This document shows, in pieces, positions 50,809-61,255 of a stretch of 64,000 bases of DNA. Source of the stretch: Brachycybe producta (lineage: Eukaryota > Arthropoda > Diplopoda > Playtdesmida > Andrognathidae). Every line of letters starts with the position of its first letter. The stretch's first letter is position 1. The notes beneath the pieces are model-generated. The model saw only the letters and a program-made list of their open reading frames with translations. It did not search any database and was not told the origin of the DNA. The position numbers were made by a program, and so were the translations under genes. Location: contig JAUPFP010000115.1 of assembly GCA_036925085.1 (NCBI GenBank), positions 208,639 through 272,638 of the forward strand, in the 5' to 3' direction.

Positions 50809-53800
50809 ATAAACGCCTAGAAAATAAATATGAGTGTAGGTGGCAATATTTTTAATCTTGTTGCTTAGCAAAGCAATTTTTTTTAATCATTATTTTTGGA
50901 GTTGTTTCCTAACAACTTGTATGCCTGTGTAGGACTATTGGTCATTCAGTTTTAGTTGTCAAAATCATTTTCCCACTAATGGTTTACTGACCAGTTTCTT
51001 GTTGTTAGTTACTGAGTTTGAGCATTGATCATATTTATTTAGCTTTGAAGTATAACTGAGTAATCATTGACTATAAAAACTTTCAATTATTGTTTTTAAA
51101 ACTTATCTAGAACTACATTAGGGGTTTTGCACCACTCTAAAATGTGTTACAAATAACTTTATTTTACAACTACATTAAGGTGACTGAATACATATTTATT
51201 ATGTTCTTGTCCCTAAAGATGGCACCACTGCAGTGGTGAACTATGGCGCCAACTATGTTTTATAGGAGGTCTCCCCCCCCCACACCTGCAGTTTTGAGAA
51301 GATTTATTTTTCAAATAATATAATATCAAATAATATTTTTCAATGGCTGTAAAACTAGAATAGTTGGCGATCACTGATAAATTACTTAAAAGTTTCTTCG
51401 TGATGATATCTTTAAAAATAAACTTTTTATATGACAGTTTAAATAAGGCGAAAATAGTTTTTCATGAAATGTCAATGGAAATACCTTAAAATGTTTATTT
51501 TTTAAGATATTGCTAGTTTGCCACGAAAACATTTCTGCATAATCTTCTACCATTCTAGTTTTAAAAACAATTTACAAAATAGATATCTATTCAGCCATCT
51601 TAAGGTAGTTTAAAAGTACAAACGCCTCTCGAAGTCTGATTATTCTGTCATTGAGGTGCAAAAAAGTCATACTTAAGTTTTGTTTGGGGGTGGGTATTTA
51701 TGATTGTGTAATCTAATCTTTGTTTTTTGATAAAAACTTGGTATAAAATAAGTTACCAATAAATTCTTTTTCACTTGAATTAAAAGTAGTTGTAAAAAAG
51801 AAATTGTTTTAAAAATTGTTGCGAGATAATCGCATTTTTCTAATAATAATTTCATATAATTTATTTAACATACTTCATATGAAATTATTGTTTATGATAT
51901 CCACGCAAAAATTAAACATCTGTTCCGTGTTCCGGTTTCTCAATTTATTGTTAAGATGTTTTGGTTCTAATTTATTAGAAATCTTTACACCTCAATTTTA
52001 ATATTGTAGTCTCAACTAAGTTCAAATCTTAGAAATTAATCGTGGCACTTGATCTTCAACTTGATTGAGGTTTTACATAGAAAAACTCACTTTAAAGGTT
52101 ACTGATTAAAACGAAATTTTTCTATGTAGGAAACCCATTTAGAGAGTTCAAGCTTATGTGAATGCTAAGTTTCGTTTCTAAAATTTGGATATAATTAATT
52201 TTCTAATAATTTTTATCAATAAATCTTCAAAACCTGAACTTTTATTTAGCACACAGTATTAAATATTTAAACGTAATTATGGTGTCTAGGAAACGAACCT
52301 TCCAATTCCAAACAGAAACTTAATGTTTTTCTTATTCATGTCATGAAAGCAATTTGTTTTGTTGTCCAGTCCAGTTTGTGTGTGTCCGGTTCGGTGTTTT
52401 GTTATTGTTTTGTTGTTTTCTATAAAAAGTGTGCCAAGCAACCAACTTGTGGTCATTGTCATTTAGGGAGCAATTATATTATGATTGACTTTTCGATAGC
52501 ACCTGGCGTCTCAGCCTTTGTCTGCCAATTTGTATGTTTTCTTGAATAATTATGGTGTATACATGTATATAATATCGTAATCTCATTTGATAAATGTTGT
52601 CGTTTAATAATTCTAGTTTCTTAATGATGAGTGTCTGATGGATGGTAACATACTAACATTTATTATGACATAATGGTATATCCTTGTATAGACAATGGGC
52701 GCATTCGGAAACTGAAGAAAAACCTTCGTGCTGTAAAAAGTCTAGAAGGACGATTGCTCAACCTGATTATTATCTTTAAGGAGCAAAATTAGGAGAAAAT
52801 AAAAGTGGTTTAAAAACTAGAAGTGTGCCTCAGTCACTAAAGGGTATTTTCATGTTGATATCTTTCAAAATAAACTTTTTATAGAGAAAAATTAAAAATG
52901 CTGCTGTCTGTTAAGCTTTTTATCGGCTTGAAGTTGGGTTCTTTTCAAACTCACATAAAAAGCTTATTTTGAAAGATATCAATATGAAAATAGTCTTACT
53001 TGATTGAGCTACCCATTCTAGTTTCTAAAAGTGAAGAGAAACTTGGATGCATCGAAGTTTCTCTCGATTTTGCGCCTGAAAAACAGAATAATCAGAGTTC
53101 AAAAGGCAATTATATTTTAAAACCACATTAAAGAAGAAAAAACAAACAAAAAACAAGTAAGGTAGGGTGGATTAGATGTTTGCTTTTTTTGAGAAGGGTA
53201 GTTGGAGCTAGCATTCCCGGAAACGTTTTCTTTACACTACTTTTCTGTTTACTTTAACAGTTTAAGAATGCTCACAAATGTTTAAAACATAATGTTTTAT
53301 TGTGTTTCAACATTATATAAAAAAAAACCATGTGTAAGGGTACTTTATATTGAAAAAGTATATATTATATTATAAATATTATAATTAATTATAAAATAAA
53401 TTAAATATAAATATATATTTATATTGAAAATCTGCTCAGAATTTTCAACTTAAAAGTTCAAGTCCTAACTTTCTGTTTGCTGCTAATTTTACAGCTCAAA
53501 AATATTTAAATTTATTTTAGTGGGTTTTATAAACGGAAATCAATAGCTAAAAAGTTATAAACTAATTCACATATTCTATTGTTAGAAAAATAAATGAAAT
53601 TCCGTTTAATAACAATCGACTTCATTTAGTTTGAATTATTAAAAATGTTATCATTGTGATAATGAGTACAAATGTATAAATACTATCACACGTAACATTT
53701 TGGTTGTTCACAACTGGCAATTGTTAATTTATTATTATTGAGTTTCTTGTTATTTCATGTTTAAAGATCATTTTTCTTTTCTTTCAGAATATCAAATTTG

Positions 53801-56800
53801 ATAGATCATTTGGTAATATTCTTAGATATTTCATTCTGAAAATATGCTAAGGTTTTTTTTGGTGGAAGTGTTACCAAAATACTTATGGTTGTCGCTAGAT
53901 AATACTCATATATCCACCCACTTTGTCAATATGTTTGTTTTTTCTGTAAAACAAAATGCATCATGAAAGAATTTCTAAAAATGTCAATATCCAATTTCAT
54001 ACAATAGAAATATTATTACATAATAATAATTCGACTGGCTCAGATAAAACGCATTCTGTTAAAAAAAATGATTATCTTACAAACTATAACAGTTACAAAA
54101 TTGTGATTTTAAATAATTGTGAACAGTAAACCATAATTTATTTGATCGTATTGATGAATAATTAATAAAGTTAGTAAAGGGCCTCTCATAACATTTTAGT
54201 TAATTTGATTTTGTCTTTCAAATTATGCGCCATACATCAATCAATAAAATCAATTTTGTAGAATTAATTTGTGCTTGTGTAACATTTTCGTTAAGTTTAA
54301 AACGGTCATTTCAGAAAGGTTTTATAGTTATTTGTTAGGACGATTTCAATTTAACAACAATGTCTTGTTGTACCTGAATGACAATCATTTGTGATCGGGA
54401 GCAATCCCCCCCCCCCCCCCTGCCACATGGCTTTCAAGCTGATTGCAGGTGTACTTAGTTGAATTGATATGAATATTATCGAGTTAGTTTTATAGTGATT
54501 TTCATGGCACGTCAAACTGTTTATACCTAAATTGCGGTTTCAATTTTGTCAAAATAATTTGAGTGTCTGTCTATTTAGAAAAAGGTTTGAGGATATTTTT
54601 TATTAGAGGGGAATAGGAACTATTATAAGTGAATTAATAATATCAGTTGTCTACCACATGGAGGTGACTCAAAAAACTCAAACTGGATGCTAACAATTCG
54701 GAAGTTCCCATTGTGATTGATCTCTTTTGTTGAATGAGTCAATGACTAAATGTCAACATGTTGAACAAACAAATAAACCATGTGACAATCTGATTTTAAT
54801 CTATTTACGTTATTATACAGTTTATGACATGTTGACAAACTCAATATTATACAAAGTTGCAAAATATGTCTATTAGTACATTTCAGACAAAAAAAAAACT
54901 TTAAAAGCAAAATTCGTACCTCGGCTGGAAGTGTGGCACAATTCAAAAAAACACTTTTTTGGGAAAATGAGTTTATTAAGAGAAGATTCAAGGCTTATAC
55001 CTAGTATACACCTGATAAATTAAATGCATTCAAATAATAAATGTGTTCTACAGGGCCCTGTGAAGGGCAAACAAACAGTATGTTGAATTCAATTTCTTCA
55101 TATATAAACTATTGACAAAATATTGATTTAGTATTTCAATTTTAAAATATTAATAATAAAGTCAATTTTTATTTGGGTTCATGTCCTTAACTGGGTTCCG
55201 TATAATTCACCTAAACACATTTAATTTGAATTCATTTAGCTCAAGTGTGTACAAGGTATTACTTTGCTGAGTTTACAAATGCAAAAGCCGTTTTAACTAT
55301 TCACAATGTCTGTTTATTTGGCTCCCCTACAATAGATTGATATAGAAAAATTGCAACTTTAGTCATTTTCCCTAAAAAGTTTTTTTTTTCAGTTGTGCCA
55401 ATCTTCCAGTCGAGGTGCAACTTCATTTCAAAATATTTCAAGAGTAACATTTTATAGTGTTATTGAATAGAGAGCGGATTTAGGTGCAACTTTACATGTT
55501 TGTTTATATACTGATGGAATGAATGTAGCTGTAAACTGTATTTTTCAAAATTAGTACAACAGGGGCCTCATTACAGGAAAAAAGTCATAGAATTGTGACA
55601 GTAATACCTTATGATGCCATTTTTTGTCTGCTATTATTTTATGACTGTCAGGTTATGCTGTACACTAGTCAATAGAAGTAATATGAATAATAATTGTCAT
55701 AATTATATTTTGTAATTTGCTTTTGTGACTGTTACAAGATTATAAGCTAGATATAGCACTTCATTTTCAATAATGGTGTCTGTAATGCAGCTTTTTTAAT
55801 GTATATTTTCCCGTTTTATTAAACAAACAGTGAAAGTTGGTACCACAAAAACTCTGATCTATGCAATACTTATAAAATGATTTTCTTTTTTTTTTTAACA
55901 AAAAATCAATCAAAAATTTAATACAGTTGTTTTGTTTCTAGCTAATTGTAGTTTTTTTCCACTGATATTCACATACACATGCAATCTTGAAATTGAATTG
56001 AATGAAAAAAGGTGGTTCCAAGCAAACACACACACACAATGTGATAACTTTTTTATATTATAATTTTTTTTTGTTACAAGTCCCCATTTGTTGACATTCA
56101 TGTTACTATGACAACAATAGAACCCTCAAGAGTTCTCAAAAATATATAATAGAACTTGTACGTAATTCACCATGAAACTTTGGAACAACCTTTTTTTTTT
56201 TTTCAATTCCCACCCACTATATCTCTTTTTTATTGTTGTTATTTTGTCACACAAAATTTATTTTAAAAAAATTTCTTCTTGACAGAAACCCATTCAGGCC
56301 TTTTTCCGGTATGTTCTCATTTTAAAAATGTTTTTTGTGTTATATTAAACACAGTTTTAATTATTCTGTATTATCATGCGAGACACTATTATTATATATA
56401 GTTTCTCATATGTTGGCAACGAACTGCCCTCATCCCTTCGACTCCACCCACTTTAAATAACATTGATGACCATGAAATCATCAAAATACACTGACATTCA
56501 TGTTCAGTATTATTTGAGAAAGTACACTTCGCGCCATCTCAAATTAATAGGGCCTAAACTTTAAAATTGATGTCACTTAATAATGTTGAGGGGATAAAGA
56601 ATAATGAACTGTGGAGTTGCATTGCAGTGAAAGTTCAGGGGTTGCTTTAGGAACCAACTTAATTAGAATATGTAGACCCTATTTCGTGTTATTGGTATAT
56701 AAGAGGCTCAATTGAATGCTCATTAAATATTTTATATATAATGTATAATTGTGTTGAGAGATTTCACGAAAAAAAAATCTTACTTAGTTTATTTGCAATC

Positions 56801-58779
56801 TCATTGTGTATAATTTGAATGCAAAAAGGATTTCTATGTTCAAAGAAGCATTACGTAGAAATAATAATAAAAAAAGTTAATAATTGAAGAGGGTGTAATT
56901 TTAAAATCTAAACCAAATATAACCAAGAAATAAGATAATTGGAAAGTTTTCAGAATTAGGTTTAAATGAAGAAAAACAGTTTTTTTTAATCTTCGTTGTC
57001 AAGGACAGAAAAAAAAAACATGATAACAAAGAGAACCTTGGATTTAGTGCCATTCAGTATGAATCATTACAAAAATAACTTGCGTTACTGTAATAAAGGA
57101 ATAAGTAGGTTTTGTTTTCTCAAGAAATCAATTGCGTTGTTTGAAGTGACACAATTTTCTTCTTAACTTTTGAGACCTTACCTTTATTTCTCTTATTGAT
57201 TTATTATTATTATTGTTAAATGCCATTATTTAACTCCATTGGAATTTGCTTACATAGTCAGTAAATATAACAGAAAACTAATTTCTGAAAACAGCATGAG
57301 GGTGGGTTGTCAGTAAAGAAAACGTGTCCGGGAGTCTACTTTTCTCAAGAAAGAAGGCATCTATAATACACATACTTGCTTTCTCGAGAAGATTAAAATA
57401 AATTTAGTAACCTTCAGTTTAAGGTCATGTAGACATTGAGAAGAAAATGGCAAAATCAAGCAGATCCGGAATTTTTTTTTTTCATGAAAGAGAGGTGGAA
57501 CCAATTACACTTTCTAGATTCATTACAGCACATATTAACAGCTTTTAGTTTCTGTCTGCGGCTATTGTTTTTTTTTATTAAATAATTTTCTTTTCTAAGC
57601 AGAAACAAAATGGACATTTTGCATGTTTTTTTAAATTAATTTTTCGAGTAATTATTATAAAACTGGCGTACATTTCGGATGACGATTGTAAATTAAAATT
57701 ATTGTAATTCATTCAAAGTTTAATTCAACTTCTTTCTATGAATGATATTAAGTTAGAAACATAAAACTGCAACCTTTAAGCAATGAAATAATTGGGTTCA
57801 AACTTTGATAATTCTTGCTCTAATGGTACTATTGCATATATTCCAGTGAAGTTAGATAAAACTGAAAAAAAAGTCTTAATACTTCTTTTTGCAATATTTT
57901 TGGGGCCTTTTTTTCTTCTTCTTAATTTTACTGCTTTGTTTTCTCTATGTTTTTCTGTTTGCTACTAGAAATGTTTTATATGACAATGTAAACGTATCGT
58001 TATATAGAACACAAATAACATTTTCTCACAAGTGGCCACTGTAAAGCATACTTGACATTTGTATTATAAAAATATTTGTCTAAACATTTGGATGACGAAT
58101 AATGGTCGCTGTTCAAGTAAACAGTAGTCTCTGTTTTGCGGACTTGATACAAAAATGGATGCATTTATTCTCAAACTGATAAAAAAATTTTTTTTTAACA
58201 TAATTTAGGTTGGTTACAGGCTTGAAGCAACTTCAGAAGCAAACACGAAGAGGGCTACTATTCTAGTTTTAGCACAAACTAGAATAGTAGCTAAATCACT
58301 CAATAGTATTTTCATGCTTGATATCTTTTAAAATAAACTTTTTTTTTTATAGATAATAATTTTAAAAAAGCAGCATGAGATAAACATATATATCCAACTG
58401 AAAATATTCCTACGTGACTGAGCTACCCTTTTAGTTTCTAAAACATTTTTCAAGTTTTTGTTAATTATTTGTTCCTGAAAAAGGAAGAATAACCAGACTT
58501 CCAGGAGCCGTTTACACTTTAAAACGAAATTCATTTAAAATCGATGAGAACTATAAAGTCTGTCTGATGTAGAAATTTTAACTTATGTGTTTTTCAAATA
58601 TAATTAAAAAAATTTAATATTTTTAAACAGTAATAAATTACAAGCACTGAGATATTAATATTGGTATTATTATACATATTAATAAACTAAAATATGGACA
58701 AAAAAGAAACGTTACTCACAAAGAAGACAAAGTTGAAAATAAATAGAAGATATTTGACAGTTGAAGCTGTACAACTCAT
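46485..58779 (-). CDS. Tetraspanin, CD63-like
   Basis: Tetraspanins are four-pass membrane proteins that organise signalling and trafficking microdomains. Six exons on the minus strand: 58779-58720, 49939-49751, 48796-48620, 47889-47749, 47484-47401 and 46535-46485, all phase 0, giving 233 residues. TM1 starts MSCTASTVKYLLFIFNFVFF; exon 2 gives the rest of TM1, a short EC1 and TM2 ending GCCGAIRESRCM, the conserved post-TM2 Cys motif. Exon 3 has TM3 and the start of EC2. Exon 4 has the CCG motif (HCCGLNNYKDW) and PNSCC; with the later C and the GC at the start of exon 5 this makes six EC2 cysteines. TM4 ends GIGVAFIQILGIVFACCLAS and the tail is only ILKN. The CD63 lysosomal GYxxM tail is missing, so plasma-membrane residence is possible. 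Intron 1 is 8.8 kb. Confidence 0.96.
46822..47156. mobile_element. Foldback family F1, copy in tetraspanin intron 5
   Basis: The left end CCTTAAGCTCTGATTTTACT with TTTTAGAAACTAGAAGAGTA and the right end ATTCAGCTACCCCTTTTAGT...AGAAAACCATCTTAAG are both present. Confidence 0.7.
49160..49640. mobile_element. Foldback family F1, rearranged copies
   Basis: Intron 3 of the tetraspanin (48797-49750) contains TTTCTTTCAAAATAAACCTT and AAAAGATATCAATCATGAAA, followed by a second partial unit with GGAAACTAGAAACTAGTT and TTCTAGTTACTAAAATCAG. Confidence 0.5.
50731..50811. repeat. (TA)n microsatellite
   Basis: This is about 80 bp of nearly pure TA with single interruptions (TGTA, TTTA). Confidence 0.95.
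51335..51665. mobile_element. Foldback family F1, copy
   Basis: It contains TGATATCTTTAAAAATAAAC in the left half and TTCTAGTTTTAAAAAC in the right. It is followed by an outward-facing end TAAGGTAGTTTAAAAGTAC, ACGCCTCTCGAAGTCTGATT and CATTGAGGTGCAAAA. Confidence 0.6.
52735..53128. mobile_element. Foldback family F1, near-complete copy
   Basis: CCTGATTATTATCTTTAAGG, TTCATGTTGATATCTTTCAA, TTGAAAGATATCAATATGAA, CATTCTAGTTTCTAAAAG and a right end ATATTTTAAAACCACATTAA occur in order. A small internal duplication (GAAGAGAAACTTGGATGCAT) interrupts the right arm. Confidence 0.7.
55558..55795. mobile_element. CCTCATTACAG repeat, copy 2
   Basis: It starts AGGGGCCTCATTACAGGAAA and ends GTGTCTGTAATGCAGCTTTT, so CTCATTACAG and CTGTAATGCAG are inverted ends. 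The interior blocks ATTGTGACAGTAATACCTTA and TTTTGTAATTTGCTTTTGTG match 35812-36060. Confidence 0.55.
58260..58530. mobile_element. Foldback family F1, copy
   Basis: CACAAACTAGAATAGTAGCT, TTCATGCTTGATATCTTTTA, CTGAGCTACCCTTTTAGTTT and ACACTTTAAAACGAAATT are retained in family order. Confidence 0.6.
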
Positions 58780-59166
58780 TTTAAATATATTCAATAATAC
58801 TTTTTAAAACTTCTAAATTATCTAAACTTTTGATGTGATGAAAAAAGTCTTTATCAGCGTATAAATATAATAATTTTATGAGTAATTTTTATAGAAAGAA
58901 AATAAGTCTGTCAAAAGGCTAACAACAACTTCTCTCCTACACGTCCTTATATAAATGTGTTCTATTCACGATAGCTGACATACACTTTTATATGAAATAC
59001 ATGTACACTTTATATACATGTACTGTATATATACACTGTATACACAGTAATCGGTGGTTGGCATGATGACATCATCATTTTTGCATTGTATTTTAAGACA
59101 TTAGATGACGATGTTTCATGTGGTTGTGACAGACGACAGCTCGACGTAATTGATAAAATAGTATAA

Positions 59167-59174
59167 TGACGTCA
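59167..59174. promoter_or_regulatory. CRE palindrome upstream of the tetraspanin
   Basis: TGACGTCA lies about 390 bp upstream of the tetraspanin ATG (minus-strand gene). An AP-1/CRE-like GATGACATCATC lies about 100 bp nearer the start. CREB/ATF binding is inference. Confidence 0.4.
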
Positions 59175-59270
59175 CTGTTTGATATCGATGTACCTTATTC
59201 TACGAAAAAACTGCAACACGCTTTTTAACTGTAAAACAAAATACCTAGCAGATAACTTATTATATATAGA

Positions 59271-59567
59271 CTAGTGGGGTAACCCGTCATAAATGACGGG
59301 AGCAAAATTCACAGGCAATTGTGCGCATGCGCGTCGTTTTTTTCCTTTTTTTACTCCTTTCATTTCAATTTCAGTCACCCCCTCCCACTTTTTCTCTCTC
59401 TCTCTCTCTCTCTCTCCCCCCTTCTACACTTTCCAAAGGAAGAGTTCAACATATAGTTGACCTTGAGAAAAAAAAACGGTTCATTTATTCAAATTTATAT
59501 AAATTCCGACATGCTTCAATGGTTTTGTACAGTGTTACTCCACACACACACATACACAGACCTGGGA
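59271..59567 (-). mobile_element. Helitron-like element, copy 2
   Basis: The minus strand ends CCCGTCATTTATGACGGG (perfect hairpin), TTACCCCA, CTAG, T. The same interior as the 32737 copy follows, with NRF1-type TGCGCATGCGCG at 59322-59333, and the opposite end is the TCCCAGGTCTGTG boundary. Confidence 0.7.
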
Positions 59568-59583
59568 TATTATATATATAATA

Positions 59584-59625
59584 CTAGATCAGTTACCCGG
59601 CGTTGGCCGGGGCAAAATATAAAGG

Positions 59626-59658
<33 letters not shown>

Positions 59659-59661
59659 ATA
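59584..59661 (-). mobile_element. Second Helitron-type 3' end
   Basis: The minus strand reads CCCGGCCAACGCCGGG (hairpin), TAACTGAT, CTAG, T. This is the same architecture with a different hairpin, abutting copy 2 and fused to a (TA)n tract. Confidence 0.55.
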
Positions 59662-60073
59662 TCCCAGGTCTGTGTATCTGTCTGTCTGTCTTTCTGTCTG
59701 AAATAACGCTGTACAACCATTGAAGCACATCGGAATTTATATAAATATAAATAAATGAAGAAATGAACAGCTTTTTTTCTTTCTCAAGGTCAACTATATG
59801 TTGCACCCTTCCCATCCAAGAACCCCATGATATTAAATTGGAGAGGGGGAAAGGTTGGATGGAAAGTGTAGAAGGGGGGCGAGAGAGAAACGTGGAGGGA
59901 GGAAAAGTGGGAGGGGGTGACTGAAATTGAAATGAAATTAGTAAAAAAAAAAAAACGACGCGCATGCGCACACCAGAGAAAATGAAAAACACATTTTCTA
60001 TTTCAAATATAAAAAGGGGAGGGGATAATAGTAGCAAAATTAAACTACAGTTTATCACAGGCAATTGTGCCAT
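59662..60073 (+). mobile_element. Helitron-like element, copy 3 (inverted, 3' end lost)
   Basis: It starts TCCCAGGTCTGTGTATC on the plus strand and carries GGTCAACTATATGTTG, CGCGCATGCGCA (59959-59970) and CACAGGCAATTGTG, but no hairpin/CTAG terminus. Instead it runs into the 17-bp minisatellite. Confidence 0.55.
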
Positions 60074-60074
60074 A

Positions 60075-60355
60075 AAAACAATTAACCCTAATGGAACATT
60101 TTCCTTAAAACCATTTACCCTAATAAAACATTTGCCCTAAAACTATTTGCCCTCAAGGAACACTTGCCCTAAAACCATTTACCCTAAAACTATTTACCCT
60201 AATAGAACATTTGCTCTAAAACAACTCGCCCTAAAACCACTTGCCCTTAAAAACATTTGCCCTAAAACTATTTGCCCTCAAAGAACACTTGCCCTAAAAC
60301 CATTTGCCCTAAAACTATTTGCCCTCAAGGAACATATGCCCTAAAACCAATTACT
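60075..60355. repeat. 17-bp-class minisatellite, CCCTAAAA orientation
   Basis: Units of TTTGCCCTAAAACTA and TTTGCCCTCAAGGAACAC alternate. The unit core TTTGCCCTAAA is the exact reverse complement of the core of the next array. Confidence 0.9.
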
Positions 60356-60374
60356 GTATATTTAGACTACTCAT

Positions 60375-60624
60375 TAGGGGAACATCTCTTTAGGGCAAAT
60401 GTTTTTTAGGGGCAAATGTCCCTTTAGGGCAAATGTCCCTTTAGGGCAAATGTCCCTTTAGGGCAAATGTCCCTTTAGGGGCAAATGTCCCTTTAGGGCA
60501 ATGTCTTTTTAGGGCAAATGTCTTTTTAGGGCAGATGTCTTTTTAGGGCAGATGTCTTTTTAGGGCAAATGTCACTTTAGGGCAAATGTCCCTTTAGGGC
60601 AAATGTCCCTTTAGGGCAAATGTC

Positions 60625-60627
<3 letters not shown>
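60375..60627. repeat. 17-bp minisatellite, AGGGCAAA orientation
   Basis: About fourteen units of TTTAGGGCAAATGTCCC occur, with variants GTCTTT, GTCACT and an inserted G. It is head-to-head with the preceding array. Confidence 0.95.

Positions 60628-60692
<65 letters not shown>
60628..60692. repeat. (TA)n microsatellite
   Basis: Pure TA dinucleotides between two minisatellites. Confidence 0.95.
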
Positions 60693-60697
<5 letters not shown>

Positions 60698-60765
60698 TGT
60701 TGGGCACTCCTGAGTTTGTTGCATTGCTTTTCAGGGCAATTAGATTTTCATTTTTGGCCATTTTC

Positions 60766-61255
60766 GCCGCCATTTTGCGTCCATTTTCGCAGCCATTTTG
60801 TTTCTATTTTCGCAGCCATTTTGTGTCTATTTTCGCCGCCATTTTGTGTCCATTTTTGCCGCCGTTTGGGGTCCATTTTCGCCGCCATTTGGGGTCCATT
60901 TTTGCCGCCATTTGGGGTCCATTTTCGCCGCCATTTTGGGTCCATTTTCGCCGCCATTTTGTCCATTTCACCGCCATTTTGGGGTCCATTTTCGCCGCCA
61001 TTTTGGGTCCATTTTCGCCGCCATTTTGTCTATTTCGCCGCCATTTGGGGTCCATTTTCGCCGAAATTTTGTGTCCATTTCGCAGCCATTTTGTGTCTAT
61101 TTCACCGCCATTTTGTGTATCTTGTTGCCGATTTATCCATTTTCGCCGCCATTTTGTGGCCTTTTCACCGCCATTTTGGGTCCATTTTCGCCGCCATTTT
61201 GGGTCCATTTCGCCGCCAATTTGGGTCTATTTTCACAGCCATTTTGTGTATTTTC
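60766..61255. repeat. 23-bp minisatellite with YY1-like core
   Basis: About twenty units carry a GCCGCCATTTTG core and a GGTCCATTTTC or TGTCCATTTTC spacer. Most units are 23 bp, with several shortened. GCCGCCATTTT fits the YY1 consensus (AAnATGGCGGC on the other strand). Proteins predicted through it are compositional artefacts. Confidence 0.92.

Larger units (their letters stand above)
49940..58719. other. Tetraspanin intron 1
   Basis: This 8.8 kb AT-rich intron contains a (TA)n microsatellite at 50731-50811, F1 copies at 51335-51665, 52735-53128 and 58260-58530, and a CCTCATTACAG repeat at 55558-55795. It also has a perfect 16-bp palindrome CACCACTGCAGTGGTG at 51223-51238 and a C-homopolymer near 54406-54420. 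I found no nested gene. Confidence 0.65.
58780..60070. other. Tetraspanin upstream region with Helitron-like cluster
   Basis: The first 490 bp are a plausible tetraspanin promoter, with GATGACATCATC near 59065 and a perfect CRE at 59167. From 59271 onward the sequence is Helitron-like copies and microsatellites. No exon was seen. Confidence 0.55.

Noticed and set aside
53700-58240. Possible small exons within tetraspanin intron 1
   Set aside because: No stretch combined coding composition with flanking splice sites; the remaining sequence is AT-rich.
59321-60073. Open frames of 86-141 residues at 59321-59581 and 59648-60073 and a similar one at 32766-33071
   Set aside because: They are translations of the same Helitron-like repeat and its CT-rich simple sequence on either strand.
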